DNA of 64,000 nucleotides, from positions 124,001 through 188,000 of the forward strand of contig NZ_JAANIG010000002.1 in the NCBI RefSeq assembly GCF_011174675.1, read 5' to 3'. Position numbers and translations under genes: made by a program. The stretch comes from Perlabentimonas gracilis (lineage in GTDB: Bacteria > Bacteroidota > Bacteroidia > Bacteroidales > Tenuifilaceae). Under the pieces are notes generated by a model. That model was given only the letters and a program-made list of their open reading frames with translations. It did not search any database and was not told the DNA's origin. Below are positions 30,653-40,104 of this stretch, one piece after another (position 1 is the stretch's first letter; each line of letters opens with the position of its first letter).

Positions 30653-30654
30653 CG

Positions 30655-31365
30655 ATGGGACTACAAATTAGGAATCTACATAAAAGCTACGATGACCTTT
30701 TGCTGTTCAGCAATTTTAATCTCGATATTGCCGAGGGCGAAATAACCTGTATCCTTGGCCCATCGGGTGGAGGGAAAACCACTCTGCTAAATATTATTGC
30801 AGGATTAGTAGAGCCCAGCGGAGGTAACTTGGTTGGTTTTAACGATAAGGTATTATCGTATATTTTTCAGGATACCCGTCTGCTACCATGGAAAACCGTG
30901 CAGGAGAATATCGAATTTGTGCTACGCAATTCCTATAGCCAAACCCAAAGGCAAACCATTGCCAGCAGGTTTATCAAGCTGGTTGAACTCACCGGATTTG
31001 CCAGCTACTACCCAAGCCAGCTTAGTGGTGGCATGCGCCAGCGGGTGGCCATAGCACGAGCTTTTGCCTATCCTTCGGATTTGATACTTATGGATGAGCC
31101 CCTAAAGGGCTTGGATGTGAAGCTGAAGATGAGCCTGCTGCGCTCATTTAGCCGCATTTGGCAAACCGATAAGCGTACCGTAATCTTCGTTACCCATGAT
31201 GTTGATGAGGCGCTGATGCTTGGGCATAATATTGTGGTTTTTAACCAAACCCCAATTGAGGTTGTTGCCCATAAAACCATTACAGATTCGCTTTTTAGTA
31301 GAGATTTATCGGCACCAAAATATACAGAGATAAAAAGCGAACTACTAAGGGTGCTCAACCACTAG
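30655..31365 (+). CDS. ABC transporter ATP-binding protein, NitT/TauT type
   Basis: 236 residues. Walker A GPSGGGKTT (35-43), Q-loop YIFQDTRLLPWKTV, signature LSGGMRQRVAIARAF, Walker B LILMDEPLKGLD and switch His in VTHDVDEAL. The ATG at 30655 is preferred; the earlier ATG at 30640 lies within the permease. Its 3' end overlaps the convergent outer-membrane protein gene by 4 bp. Confidence 0.95.
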   Translation: MGLQIRNLHKSYDDLLLFSNFNLDIAEGEITCILGPSGGGKTTLLNIIAGLVEPSGGNLVGFNDKVLSYIFQDTRLLPWKTVQENIEFVLRNSYSQTQRQTIASRFIKLVELTGFASYYPSQLSGGMRQRVAIARAFAYPSDLILMDEPLKGLDVKLKMSLLRSFSRIWQTDKRTVIFVTHDVDEALMLGHNIVVFNQTPIEVVAHKTITDSLFSRDLSAPKYTEIKSELLRVLNH

Positions 31366-31967
31366 AACCTGAACACTAGCCCAATTTCAGAGATTACAAT
31401 TAATTTAATTTCGTCGGGCATACTGCTTAGGCTTGAATTATGCCTGTTTATTTGGTATAACACTTTAGGCTCAATGCTAATGCTTTCGCTTAATTCTAGG
31501 GAGTAGCCAATTCCTGCTCCCAAACCATAAATGGTTTTATGGGTTTTGTTAATTGTTTCGTACTCACTATCAGGGATTGGGGCGTAGTTAATGGTAATTG
31601 CACCCAAATTTACTTGCACCTGAGTAAATAGGTTAGAGTTAAAATATCTGCGGAATAGCGGCGAAACCGTATTGCTTGAGTTACTAGAATTTGAGTAGTA
31701 AGTGCTGGAGTATTTAGAGCTTGAATACTGGTGCGAAATGCTAGCCCCAATCATGAATTGTTCCGACACAAAGTAGCCAAAAGTGATGCTTCCATTGGTA
31801 ACCAGCAAGGAGGATTTCCCGTGAGTATCAAATCCACTAATATGGTAACTATCGGTGACTGAAAAACCTATACTGCCCGAGACTAAGAACTTGCTATCTT
31901 GCGATTTTGCAGCAATTGGAAGAAGTGCAAAAAGTAAATATAGTACAGCAAACGCTTTGCGTGTCAT
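31362..31967 (-). CDS. Small outer-membrane beta-barrel protein
   Basis: 201 residues with a signal peptide (YLLFALLPIAAKSQ) and alternating strands ending in an aromatic residue (SEIGLVFRF), the usual signature of an OmpX/OmpA-like 8-strand barrel. One loop is serine- and tyrosine-rich (SSSKYSSTYYSNSSNSSN). Function unknown. It is convergent with the ABC operon and downstream of rex on the same strand (gap 32 bp), so it may be co-transcribed with rex. Confidence 0.75.
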   Translation of the reverse strand: MTRKAFAVLYLLFALLPIAAKSQDSKFLVSGSIGFSVTDSYHISGFDTHGKSSLLVTNGSITFGYFVSEQFMIGASISHQYSSSKYSSTYYSNSSNSSNTVSPLFRRYFNSNLFTQVQVNLGAITINYAPIPDSEYETINKTHKTIYGLGAGIGYSLELSESISIEPKVLYQINRHNSSLSSMPDEIKLIVISEIGLVFRF

Positions 31968-31999
31968 GATTGAAACGTTAGTCTTTGATTTTTGAAGAG

Positions 32000-32626
32000 T
32001 TACTTGTTGTCAATGTTTTTAACAAAGTACGCCACCTTTTCCATGGAGGTAATCATGTCGTACTCCTCAAGGAAAACATTGTCGGGAACCATTAGCGGGG
32101 TAGTGGTGAAATTAAGGATCCCCTTTATACCCGAGGCCACAAGTAGTTCGGTAATGGAAACGGCAGTGTCTGGGGGTGAGCTAATAATGGCGATGCCAAT
32201 CTTATTTTCCTTAATAATGGCATCAAGATCGCGGATATGGTAGCACTTCACTCCTGAGATTACGCGATTAGCCTTATTCTCATCAACATCAAATGTTGCT
32301 ACCACATTTAGCTTTGGCCTTTTGCCTGTGAAATATGTTGTAACTGCACGTCCCAGATTCCCCATACCAATAACGGCAACATTTAGCCCATCGGGGTGGT
32401 CAATCAGCTTGCCAATTACCTCAATTAGCTCCTGGGCATCGTAACCCCTTTTTTTCATGCTCGAGTACCCAATTAGCATCAAGTCGCGTCTAACCTGAAC
32501 GGCGGTGATGTTGTGTAGGCCGGCAAGTTCATGTGAGTATATATGGTTTTTTCCTTTAGTTAGGCATTCAAGTAGGGTACGGCGATATTCGCTAAGGCGC
32601 TCAACGGTTTTTTCGGGTAGTTTCAT
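32000..32626 (-). CDS. rex: Redox-sensing transcriptional repressor Rex
   Basis: 208 residues. N-terminal winged helix (KTVERLSEYRRTLLECL...TAVQVRRDLMLIGYS) and a Rossmann fold with VAVIGMGNLGRAV for NADH/NAD+. The GYDAQELIEVIG segment links the domains as in known Rex proteins. Rex releases DNA when NADH is high. Three Rex-like operators lie in the hyd region (28784, 40617, 40903), and a half-site lies at its own promoter (32664-32675), so control of the hydrogenase genes is likely. Confidence 0.95.
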   Translation of the reverse strand: MKLPEKTVERLSEYRRTLLECLTKGKNHIYSHELAGLHNITAVQVRRDLMLIGYSSMKKRGYDAQELIEVIGKLIDHPDGLNVAVIGMGNLGRAVTTYFTGKRPKLNVVATFDVDENKANRVISGVKCYHIRDLDAIIKENKIGIAIISSPPDTAVSITELLVASGIKGILNFTTTPLMVPDNVFLEEYDMITSMEKVAYFVKNIDNK

Positions 32627-32663
32627 CGAGGTGTATTGTTAGTTCTTTGATCAACCAAATTGC

Positions 32664-32675
32664 TTAACAAAAGTA
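32664..32675 (-). promoter_or_regulatory. Candidate rex promoter with Rex half-site
   Basis: Minus-strand -7 element TACTTTTG (32675-32668) overlaps a perfect half-site TTGTTAA (32670-32664). The second half-site is not recognisable (TTTGGTT). It sits 38 bp upstream of the rex start and has the same -7/operator overlap seen at three other promoters. Confidence 0.4.
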
Positions 32676-32760
32676 TAAAAAATGGGTTTAATCTGTTACG
32701 TCATTTAACAATTAACTACTACGACTAGCCAACGATTTGTTTTCCAGATGTGTTATTACT

Positions 32761-33888
32761 TTAGTTTACTTTAATTGGGAGATGTATTGAAAAGCTGGAA
32801 CCTTCGCCAAGTGTGCTTTCAGCTTCAATTTTCCCCTCATACAGATCAACAATTCGTTTAACGATGCTTAGTCCTAGCCCACTGCCACTAACCTCCTTGG
32901 TTTGTGCATTTCTGATGCGTGAGAACTCCATAAACAGCTTGGGTAGGTCTTCCTGTGCAATGCCAATACCGGTATCCGATATTTTAATCGCTACATACTT
33001 AGGCTCCATCGTCACGCTACATACCACCTTGCCGTTCGCTTTGTTGTATTTTATGGCGTTGGATATTAGATTGTTGAATATAATCTCCATCTCCTCGGAG
33101 TCGGCGTTGTAGGGAACAGAGTCCTGCTCATTGAATTCAATTTCAATGTCTTGCTGAACCGCTAAGGGCATCATGGTGCTGATGGCCGATTTGGCCACAA
33201 GGCAAAGGTCAATTTCTCGGAGAGAGCGTTGCATTCCACCCGATTCAATACGAGTTAGGTCAAGAAGATCCATAATCATGGTTCGCATCGATTTTACCCT
33301 AGCCAGCGATTGGTCTATCATCTTATCGTAGCTGGCAATGCTATCGCCAGCCTGGCGCTCATGCATAAGCCTAAGGTAGCCCTCAATCACATTCAGCGGA
33401 CTTTTTAGCTCGTGCGAAAGTAGCGTTAGGAACTGAAAACGAACTTGCTTTCCCTCCTTACGGAGCTTGCGGGTCATTCGCCTCAGGAAATGATGCTTAG
33501 TTGCGTTCTCCATTGAGGCCTTAAGCTCTTGGGGTGTAAACGGCTTTGGTACAAAATCGTATGCTCCTACATTTGTGGCCTTAACTGCTAAATCTAGCGA
33601 AGCGTAAGATGTTATCATTATCACCAACGATTTAAGCTGATGATTGTTAATGTACTCCAGTACCTCTACGCCCTGTATGCCAGGCAGCTTGTTATCGAGT
33701 AGTACAATATCGGGTGGTTTGTTGTTTATTATCTCTAGAGCTTCTTCGCCTGTAGCTGCTTCTGTTATGTTAAAGTCAATGTCATCGTCCATAAACGGAT
33801 AGCTAACCGTAAAACTACGTAGAATTCGGGTTATACCAGAGCGAATGCCAAACTCATCATCAACCACTAGTACCTCAAGGGTTTCCAT
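32761..33888 (-). CDS. Response regulator-histidine kinase hybrid
   Basis: 375 residues: a receiver domain first (LEVLVVDDEFGIRSG, phospho-acceptor Asp in IVLLDNKLPG, ITSYASL), then a histidine kinase part with the H-box FLTLLSHELKSPLNVIEGYL and ATP-binding HATPase motifs (NLISNAIKYN, SDTGIGIAQED, GSGLGLSIVKRI). No membrane segment, so it is cytoplasmic. Its start is 1 bp from the stop of the upstream response regulator, so it belongs to the operon of sensory-hydrogenase kinase and regulators, presumably passing the signal on. It has no DNA-binding domain. Confidence 0.9.
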   Translation of the reverse strand: METLEVLVVDDEFGIRSGITRILRSFTVSYPFMDDDIDFNITEAATGEEALEIINNKPPDIVLLDNKLPGIQGVEVLEYINNHQLKSLVIMITSYASLDLAVKATNVGAYDFVPKPFTPQELKASMENATKHHFLRRMTRKLRKEGKQVRFQFLTLLSHELKSPLNVIEGYLRLMHERQAGDSIASYDKMIDQSLARVKSMRTMIMDLLDLTRIESGGMQRSLREIDLCLVAKSAISTMMPLAVQQDIEIEFNEQDSVPYNADSEEMEIIFNNLISNAIKYNKANGKVVCSVTMEPKYVAIKISDTGIGIAQEDLPKLFMEFSRIRNAQTKEVSGSGLGLSIVKRIVDLYEGKIEAESTLGEGSSFSIHLPIKVN

Positions 33889-33889
33889 A

Positions 33890-34282
33890 CTATATCTTTA
33901 GCAATTTGTTGATCTCGTTTTGTAGCTGTTCGGGGCGGATGCCCTTCTCAAGGTAAAGGTCTGCCTTAATCCACTTGCGCTCATCCTCCGATCCGATTCC
34001 GAATGAGAATCCGGTTTCGGTTGAAACCGCAGTGGCCAAAATGATAGGCACATCGGGGTGCTTCTTCTTCATCTTGTAGCATAGGATAAAACCGCTGTCC
34101 TCGCTCTCGAGCATGAGATCGAAGATGGCCAAATCGGGCTTAATTATCGACATTAGCCCTTCTGCTTCCTTCTGGCTTTCGGCCATAACAACCTTAAAAC
34201 CGAATCGCTCAAGCTGCAACTTCATCTGAAACAAGTAGTCTACATCGTCGTCAACCAGTAGGATTGTTTTTTGATTCTTCAT
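33890..34282 (-). CDS. Single-domain response regulator
   Basis: 130 residues, a lone receiver: KTILLVDDDVDYLFQM (acidic pocket), phospho-acceptor Asp in LAIFDLMLESEDS, and ILATAV. No output domain, so it must act by protein contact or phosphotransfer. It lies between the H-cluster histidine kinase (33 bp upstream) and the receiver-kinase hybrid (1 bp downstream), suggesting a phosphorelay H-cluster kinase to receiver to hybrid. Confidence 0.9.
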   Translation of the reverse strand: MKNQKTILLVDDDVDYLFQMKLQLERFGFKVVMAESQKEAEGLMSIIKPDLAIFDLMLESEDSGFILCYKMKKKHPDVPIILATAVSTETGFSFGIGSEDERKWIKADLYLEKGIRPEQLQNEINKLLKI

Positions 34283-34315
34283 CGTATATAATTTTTATGT
34301 CTGGTATCATGCTAA

Positions 34316-36310
34316 TTATTCACTTGTAGGTTCAAGGCTCTTGGGGATTTTTACTGTAAAAGTGGTGCCAGTTGGCCCCTTGCTGTGGTCGGTATTGGAG
34401 TCGACCTCAATACTTCCCTTGTGCATTTTTACAATGCCATAAATTGTAGCTAATCCCAAACCTGTGCCCTGCCCAATTCCTTTGGTAGTAAAGAATGGTG
34501 TGAAAAGTTTATCAATATTTTCGGGGGGTATGCCCACACCATAGTCTTTTACTCTAATTACAATATCGTCTGAAGTTTCTGTAACATCAACCTCAACCTT
34601 TCCACCCCTAGGCATGGCCTCTACTGCATTTTTTATAAGATTTGAAAGCATTTGAATCATTTGCTCGTAGTCGAGCATAGCTCTAATGGAGTCCTTGCTA
34701 CAGGTGACCTCTGTTCGAATACTATCGGGAATTATTACTGAAAGGAGGCTGTCTTCTACTAGCTTTTTCACCTCAACATCCTCAACCTTAATCTGGTTTT
34801 TACGAGCAAAGTTGAGTAGCCCGCTTACAATCTTTTTACATCGCTTGGCCTGTATCGAGATAAGATTCATATCGTTCTTGAGTGGGTGTGCATCTTCGAG
34901 CTCGTCAAGCAGGATATTGCTGTACATGAGTATAATCCCAAGCGGATTGTTAAGTTCATGCGCGATGCCTGCCGAGAGTTGTCCCATATGGGCCAATTTC
35001 TCCGAATGTTTTAGGGCCTGCTGCACTTGGGCTAGCTTTTTATTGGTAATGGCCAAATCCTCAATAGTCTCATGCAGCTCTTCGATGGTGTAGGGAAGGC
35101 ACATCTCCACTTCGGCCAGCCCTTCCACAATTGCTATTGCATGCTCAATGCAGGTTTCGTAACCACAGGTGCCGCAGTTAAGGTGATCGCGGGTTGTAAA
35201 CTTCCCCATAGATGCCAACACTCTGTTCACCTCCTCCTCGTCGGGTAAAGGCAACCGCTTGTCGCCGGGGCTAAACAACCGAGTAAGGTCTATGTCTTTA
35301 AACTTATCAAGATTTTCTTGCCAGCGTGCTACCTCTTCGACGCTAAACTTTTGCTGAACGTAATTGCTGATGTACTGGCGTCGTTGGTATCGTTTGCCCT
35401 CGGGGCTCATCCCTGGGCCCATTATGCATCCCTCGCAGCAAAGTAGCTCGAGGTAATGGTTGCTTAAGTATCCGTCCTCAAATTCCTTTATGGCATCCTG
35501 AAAACCCTTACGGCCATCGGCAACAATTACCTTACTTTCCAGCATGTCGTCACTTATATTGATGGTTTGGGTTAGCCCTCTTGTTATTGGAAATATGGCT
35601 CCCTTACCTGCCCTTGGCTCTTCAAAATCGGCTGGTGTAACGGAGTGTGGCAAGATCCCCAGGCTATCGAACATGGCTCTTACCTCCCTAAAGGTTAAGC
35701 CTATATCTACCTCGTCCGATTCGTCTTTCTTTGCAATGCATGGTCCAATAAAAACAATTTTGGCATCGCTGTATATAGCTTTAACCACTTTGGCCATAGC
35801 CACCATGGGCGACACAATGGGCATAAGGTTGTTGGTAAGCTCGGGGTGGTAGTATCTGATGTAGTTTACTATTGCAGGACAGTCGGACGATATGTAGCCA
35901 CTGCTATGATTATCCAGCAACTTTTTGTACTGGTGTGCCACCAGATCGGCACCAAAACCCACCTCAAAAACGTGATGAAACCCCATTTCCCTTAGCATTC
36001 CCACAAAAGTTTGCGAGTTAGGGATATCTGAAAACTCAGCCGGAAAGCTGGGTGCAACTATGGCGGCCACGTTGGGGTGCGATTTTAGTAGGGTTTTAAC
36101 ATCTTGCCTGGTTTGTAAAAACACTTTGGCATCCTGACTACATACCTTTATGCAGTTGCCACAACCAATGCATCGGTCTGATATCACTTCGGCCTGACCA
36201 TTATAAATTCTTATGGCCTTTGCCGGACACTCCCTTACGCAAGTGTAGCACATTCGGCATAGCTCTTTAACCGTGTACACCAGTTGCTTATGGTTATTTG
36301 CTGTGGTCAT
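34316..36310 (-). CDS. Sensory [FeFe]-hydrogenase-like protein fused to a histidine kinase
   Basis: 664 residues. N-terminal 2x[4Fe-4S] domain, then the H-cluster domain with ligand Cys144 (SSDCPA), Cys191 (GPCIAKKDE) and Cys291 and Cys295 (CCEGCIMGPG), then a four-Cys FeS domain (CGTCGYETC...CLPYT), a coiled linker, and HisKA/HATPase (SAGIAHELNNPLG; VKDYGVGIP; GTGLGLATIYG). All four cluster ligands are kept, but motif residues differ from catalytic hydrogenases, as in group C sensory hydrogenases. Probably senses H2 or redox state and signals through autophosphorylation to the adjacent receivers. Confidence 0.92.
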   Translation of the reverse strand: MTTANNHKQLVYTVKELCRMCYTCVRECPAKAIRIYNGQAEVISDRCIGCGNCIKVCSQDAKVFLQTRQDVKTLLKSHPNVAAIVAPSFPAEFSDIPNSQTFVGMLREMGFHHVFEVGFGADLVAHQYKKLLDNHSSGYISSDCPAIVNYIRYYHPELTNNLMPIVSPMVAMAKVVKAIYSDAKIVFIGPCIAKKDESDEVDIGLTFREVRAMFDSLGILPHSVTPADFEEPRAGKGAIFPITRGLTQTINISDDMLESKVIVADGRKGFQDAIKEFEDGYLSNHYLELLCCEGCIMGPGMSPEGKRYQRRQYISNYVQQKFSVEEVARWQENLDKFKDIDLTRLFSPGDKRLPLPDEEEVNRVLASMGKFTTRDHLNCGTCGYETCIEHAIAIVEGLAEVEMCLPYTIEELHETIEDLAITNKKLAQVQQALKHSEKLAHMGQLSAGIAHELNNPLGIILMYSNILLDELEDAHPLKNDMNLISIQAKRCKKIVSGLLNFARKNQIKVEDVEVKKLVEDSLLSVIIPDSIRTEVTCSKDSIRAMLDYEQMIQMLSNLIKNAVEAMPRGGKVEVDVTETSDDIVIRVKDYGVGIPPENIDKLFTPFFTTKGIGQGTGLGLATIYGIVKMHKGSIEVDSNTDHSKGPTGTTFTVKIPKSLEPTSE

Positions 36311-36363
36311 AAGATGTGGTTTTGCTTTTGCCTACTGGTAAATTTGATGCTTGTGAATTGTTT

Positions 36364-38082
36364 TTACACTAGCACATCCCTTTGCTTGTAGGATGTATGC
36401 AAAAGTTTTTTCACCTTTTCCTTGTCCTGTACATTGAGATAATTGGTGTAAAGATCTTTTATTAGTGGGTTGTTATGTGCACATTTTAAACTCTCCGACT
36501 CATCAATGTCGTAAATGGTTCGCGAACGGGCCTTAACATGCTTGTCAACACCCCTTAAGGGCTGTCCTCCACCGTTTACACATCCGCCGGGGCAAGCCAT
36601 AATTTCGATGTAGTGGGCATCGCATTCCCCATTTCGAATTGACTCGAGTAGCTGTCGCACGTTGGTCATACCATTGGCTACTGTTACCTTAAGTGTTTCC
36701 TTGCCAATTTTTTGGGTAAAATCTTTTACTCCATTAACAGAGCGTAGCTCGTTTAGCTTGGGTTGATTTAACTCCTTGCCCGTTTTTTGGTGATATAGTG
36801 TACGAATAATACCTTCGGTTGTACCACCTGAGTTGGCGAATAGCTTGCCAGAACTACTTCTAACCCCAAAGGGGTTATCAAAATGTTGAGGTTCTATGCT
36901 TTCTACATCAATGCCGTATAGCTTAATGAGCTTGACAAGCTCTCGAGTGGTTATTACAACATCTACGTCGGACGCCCCTCTGCTGGTCATCTCGGGGCGT
37001 TGTGCTTCAAATTTTTTAGCTATGCATGGCATTACCGAAACCGAATATAGCTGGTTAGGGGCAAGCCCCTCCAGTGATGCAAAGTGGCTTTTTAGGAGGG
37101 CTCCCATCATTTGTTGTGGCGATTTGCTGGTTGATATCAATGGGAGTAAATCGGGATACGATTGTTCTGCAAATTTTACCCAGGCTGGGCAGCAGCTCGA
37201 TATCATAGGTAAGTTCTCTTTGGTTACCATTCGCTCCTGAAGCTGAGCGGATGTTTCCATGATGTGCAGGTCGGCAGCAAACGACGTGTCAAATACGTAG
37301 TCGAAGCCAATGGTCTTGAGAATGGCGAAAAGAATCCCGTTCAAATCCTTACCTGCTTTTAGGTTGAACTCTTCGGCTAGGGAAACGCTAACCGCAGGAC
37401 CAACCTGAATGGCCACCTTTTTATCCTTATGGCTAAGTATATCCTGGATGTCGGCAACTCGCGAATGCTCATGCAGCGCACCCGTTGGGCAAACCAATAT
37501 GCACTGCCCACAGGTAATACAGCTTGATGAGTTGATATCACGATTCATTGATGTTCCTATGTAGGTTTTTCGGCCTCTGTAAACAGGTTCGAGTGTAGCT
37601 ACCGATTGAACCTCGTCGCAAACCCTAACGCACCTGCCACAAAGGATACATTTGGCTGGGTCGCGGACAATGCTTGGGCTCGACAAATCGAGCCTATGCC
37701 TTAGCTTACGGGCAGGTATCCGACGCTCGCGGATGTTAAGCTCAATGGCTAAGTCTTGCAATTCGCATGTGCCATTCCGTTCGCAGTACAGGCAGTCGTC
37801 GGGGTGGCTGCTGAGCAGTAGTTCCACAAGCACCTTTCGCGCCTTAAGTACCTTGGACGAGTGAGTCTTTATCTTCATACCCTCCTCAACCGGGTATGAG
37901 CAGGCTGTTACCAAGTTGCTTATGCCATCAACTTCCACAACGCAAATACGACATGCACCCGTTGGCGAAAGCCCCTTGATATTGCAAAGGGTAGGTACCT
38001 TTATGCCATTTCGGGTAAGCGATTCAAGAATTGTATCGCCCTTTCGAGCCTCAATGGTTTTGCTATTAACTTCAATTTTCAT
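36364..38082 (-). CDS. hydA: [FeFe]-hydrogenase catalytic subunit
   Basis: 572 residues, close to the length of clostridial CpI. Order: 2Fe-2S plant-type ferredoxin (CNIKGLSPTGACRICVVEV), His-Cys cluster (HPDDCLYCERNGTC), two 4Fe-4S clusters (CILCGRCVRVCDE; CITCGQCILVCPTG), then the H-cluster domain with Cys298 (SSCCPAW), Cys353 (MPCIAKK), Cys497 and Cys501 (MACPGGCVNGGG). Spacing matches CpI with a two-residue shift. Downstream of hydB and hydC, so it is the H2-producing or H2-oxidising subunit of the trimer. Confidence 0.97.
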   Translation of the reverse strand: MKIEVNSKTIEARKGDTILESLTRNGIKVPTLCNIKGLSPTGACRICVVEVDGISNLVTACSYPVEEGMKIKTHSSKVLKARKVLVELLLSSHPDDCLYCERNGTCELQDLAIELNIRERRIPARKLRHRLDLSSPSIVRDPAKCILCGRCVRVCDEVQSVATLEPVYRGRKTYIGTSMNRDINSSSCITCGQCILVCPTGALHEHSRVADIQDILSHKDKKVAIQVGPAVSVSLAEEFNLKAGKDLNGILFAILKTIGFDYVFDTSFAADLHIMETSAQLQERMVTKENLPMISSCCPAWVKFAEQSYPDLLPLISTSKSPQQMMGALLKSHFASLEGLAPNQLYSVSVMPCIAKKFEAQRPEMTSRGASDVDVVITTRELVKLIKLYGIDVESIEPQHFDNPFGVRSSSGKLFANSGGTTEGIIRTLYHQKTGKELNQPKLNELRSVNGVKDFTQKIGKETLKVTVANGMTNVRQLLESIRNGECDAHYIEIMACPGGCVNGGGQPLRGVDKHVKARSRTIYDIDESESLKCAHNNPLIKDLYTNYLNVQDKEKVKKLLHTSYKQRDVLV

Positions 38083-38118
38083 ACGCTTTGCGTATTATGT
38101 ACTCCTTAAGATGATGAA

Positions 38119-40062
38119 CTATTTGTAAAATACCGCCGAAAACTTACACACCTCTTCGCAAATGCCACAACCTATACATTTTTCTTCAACCACAAAGTAT
38201 GGCGATCGGGGGGTGCCAATGATGGCATTGGATGGGCATTTTTTAGCACAAGCTGCGCAGCCGGTACATCTTTCTACATCGATATAGTAGGTTCTTAGGT
38301 TATGGCAAACGTTGGCCTGGCACTTGCGGTCGAATATATGCTCTTCGAACTCATCGCGAAACTTCTTAAGTGCAGAAAGCACTGGGTTTGGGGCGGTTTG
38401 CCCTAAGCCGCAAAGCGACGTGTCGCGCATAACTTCGGCAAGGCTTTCGAGCTGTATAACCCCCTTAAAACGCTCTAGCGTGCTATGCTGATCGTCGTTA
38501 TTTGGGCGCTTGGTGATATTATCGAGTATGGCGCACATCCGTTGCGACCCCTCGCGGCAAGGGATGCATTTGCCACAGCTCTCGTTTTGAATAAACTGCA
38601 TGTAATATTTCACCATGTCAACTATACATACCGTGTCGTCAAATATGGTTATCCCGCCCGATCCCATCGATACTCCAATTTGCTTGAGCGGTTCAAAGTC
38701 GATGGCCGTATTTAGCTCATTGGCAGTTATCGCGCCACCCGATGGACCGCCTATTTGCACCGCCTTTAAGGTTCGACCTTGCTTAACCCCTCCGGCAAGC
38801 TCAACAATCTTGGCTATGGATGTACCCATGGGCACTTCAACAAAGCATACCTGGTTCACCTTACCCGACACGGAGAAGAGCTTTGTTCCCTTTGATTTTT
38901 CAGACCCAATATTGCTGTACCAGTCGGCACCATTGGCTACTATTAGCGGAACGTTAGCAAGCGTTTCAATATTATTAACTATGGTTGGTTTGCCATGAAG
39001 TCCTTTTATTGCAGGAAATGGCGGTTTTAGGGTGGGCATGCCACGTTTGCCCTCAAGGCTTTGGATTAGGGCGGTTTCCTCGCCACACACGTAGGCTCCG
39101 GGCCCCTTTCTTATCGAAATATCAAGGCTGTAGCCACTGTCCATAATGTTGTAGCCCAGTAAACCTGCATCGTAGGCCTGGCTAATAGCCTCTTCGAGTC
39201 GTTGTACGGTAAACTCGTATCGGTTTCGGGTGTATATGTAGGCTTTGCTAGCGCCAATTGCATAGGCAGAGATTGCTACGCCCTCAATAATCAGATGGGG
39301 ATCACTTTCAATTAGCATCCTATCCATAAAGGCACCGGGGTCGCTTTCGTCGGCATTGCAAATCAGGTACTTCTGGTTTGCAGCGGCTTCAAGTGTTGCT
39401 CTCCACTTTTTGCCGGTGGGGTAACCACCACCACCCCTTCCTCTTAGTCCGCTCGCCTCTACTATTTTACAAACCTCGTCGTGGGTATGGGTGCGCAAAA
39501 CATCTGCAAAGGTTTTGTATCTACCAAACGCAAATGCATCAACAATGCTAAGGTTATTAACGAATCCGCAGTTGGCCAACAGATGCCTTTGCTGCATCCC
39601 GAAGAACGATAATTCATCGAAAAACGGCACACTTGCCCAGGGTTGATGAATTGGGTTCCTGTACTGCGCAAGAATGTTGTCGGGGGGTAAAAAGTTGTTA
39701 AGAACGCCATCGAGTATCTGCTGAACCAGATCGGTTGTAACCTGTTGGAATGATATTCTGCATTTCCCGGGGAGCTGTATATCCATTATGGGCTCAAGGC
39801 TGCAAAGCCCAATGCTACCAACCTCAATCAGCTCGATATCTATGTCCGATTCGGAAATGTAATCATCAATTGCCTCGCGTACATCTAGGGCTCCAGCCAC
39901 TATGGATGAGCTGGTAATTCCCAGGTAAACAATGGGAATGGAAATGTTGTTTCTGCGGAGTATTGATAGCTTATCGTTAATATACTTAATGTCCTCGGCA
40001 GGGGGGCTAGCAATGATGTTATCGACGCAGAACTTTATGCTATCGGCTGTAACCTTTTCCAT
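38119..40062 (-). CDS. hydB: NADH-linked hydrogenase subunit HydB (NuoF-like)
   Basis: 647 residues: N-terminal thioredoxin-like 2Fe-2S domain, then the NuoF FMN/NADH domain (GLRGRGGGGYPTGKKW, NADESDPGAFMDR, GPGAYVCGEETAL), SLBB region, 4Fe-4S site (ESCGKCIPCREGSQR) and two C-terminal 4Fe-4S clusters (CTGCAACAKKCPS; CIGCGICEEVCKF). This is the flavin subunit that takes electrons from NADH. The N-terminal cysteines of a usual 2Fe-2S domain are sparse. It overlaps no neighbour; gaps to HydC and HydA are 42 and 36 bp. Confidence 0.95.
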   Translation of the reverse strand: MEKVTADSIKFCVDNIIASPPAEDIKYINDKLSILRRNNISIPIVYLGITSSSIVAGALDVREAIDDYISESDIDIELIEVGSIGLCSLEPIMDIQLPGKCRISFQQVTTDLVQQILDGVLNNFLPPDNILAQYRNPIHQPWASVPFFDELSFFGMQQRHLLANCGFVNNLSIVDAFAFGRYKTFADVLRTHTHDEVCKIVEASGLRGRGGGGYPTGKKWRATLEAAANQKYLICNADESDPGAFMDRMLIESDPHLIIEGVAISAYAIGASKAYIYTRNRYEFTVQRLEEAISQAYDAGLLGYNIMDSGYSLDISIRKGPGAYVCGEETALIQSLEGKRGMPTLKPPFPAIKGLHGKPTIVNNIETLANVPLIVANGADWYSNIGSEKSKGTKLFSVSGKVNQVCFVEVPMGTSIAKIVELAGGVKQGRTLKAVQIGGPSGGAITANELNTAIDFEPLKQIGVSMGSGGITIFDDTVCIVDMVKYYMQFIQNESCGKCIPCREGSQRMCAILDNITKRPNNDDQHSTLERFKGVIQLESLAEVMRDTSLCGLGQTAPNPVLSALKKFRDEFEEHIFDRKCQANVCHNLRTYYIDVERCTGCAACAKKCPSNAIIGTPRSPYFVVEEKCIGCGICEEVCKFSAVFYK

Positions 40063-40104
40063 TGAAATCCTTTGCTATTTAATGTTTATTATTGAAAGTG
40101 GATA

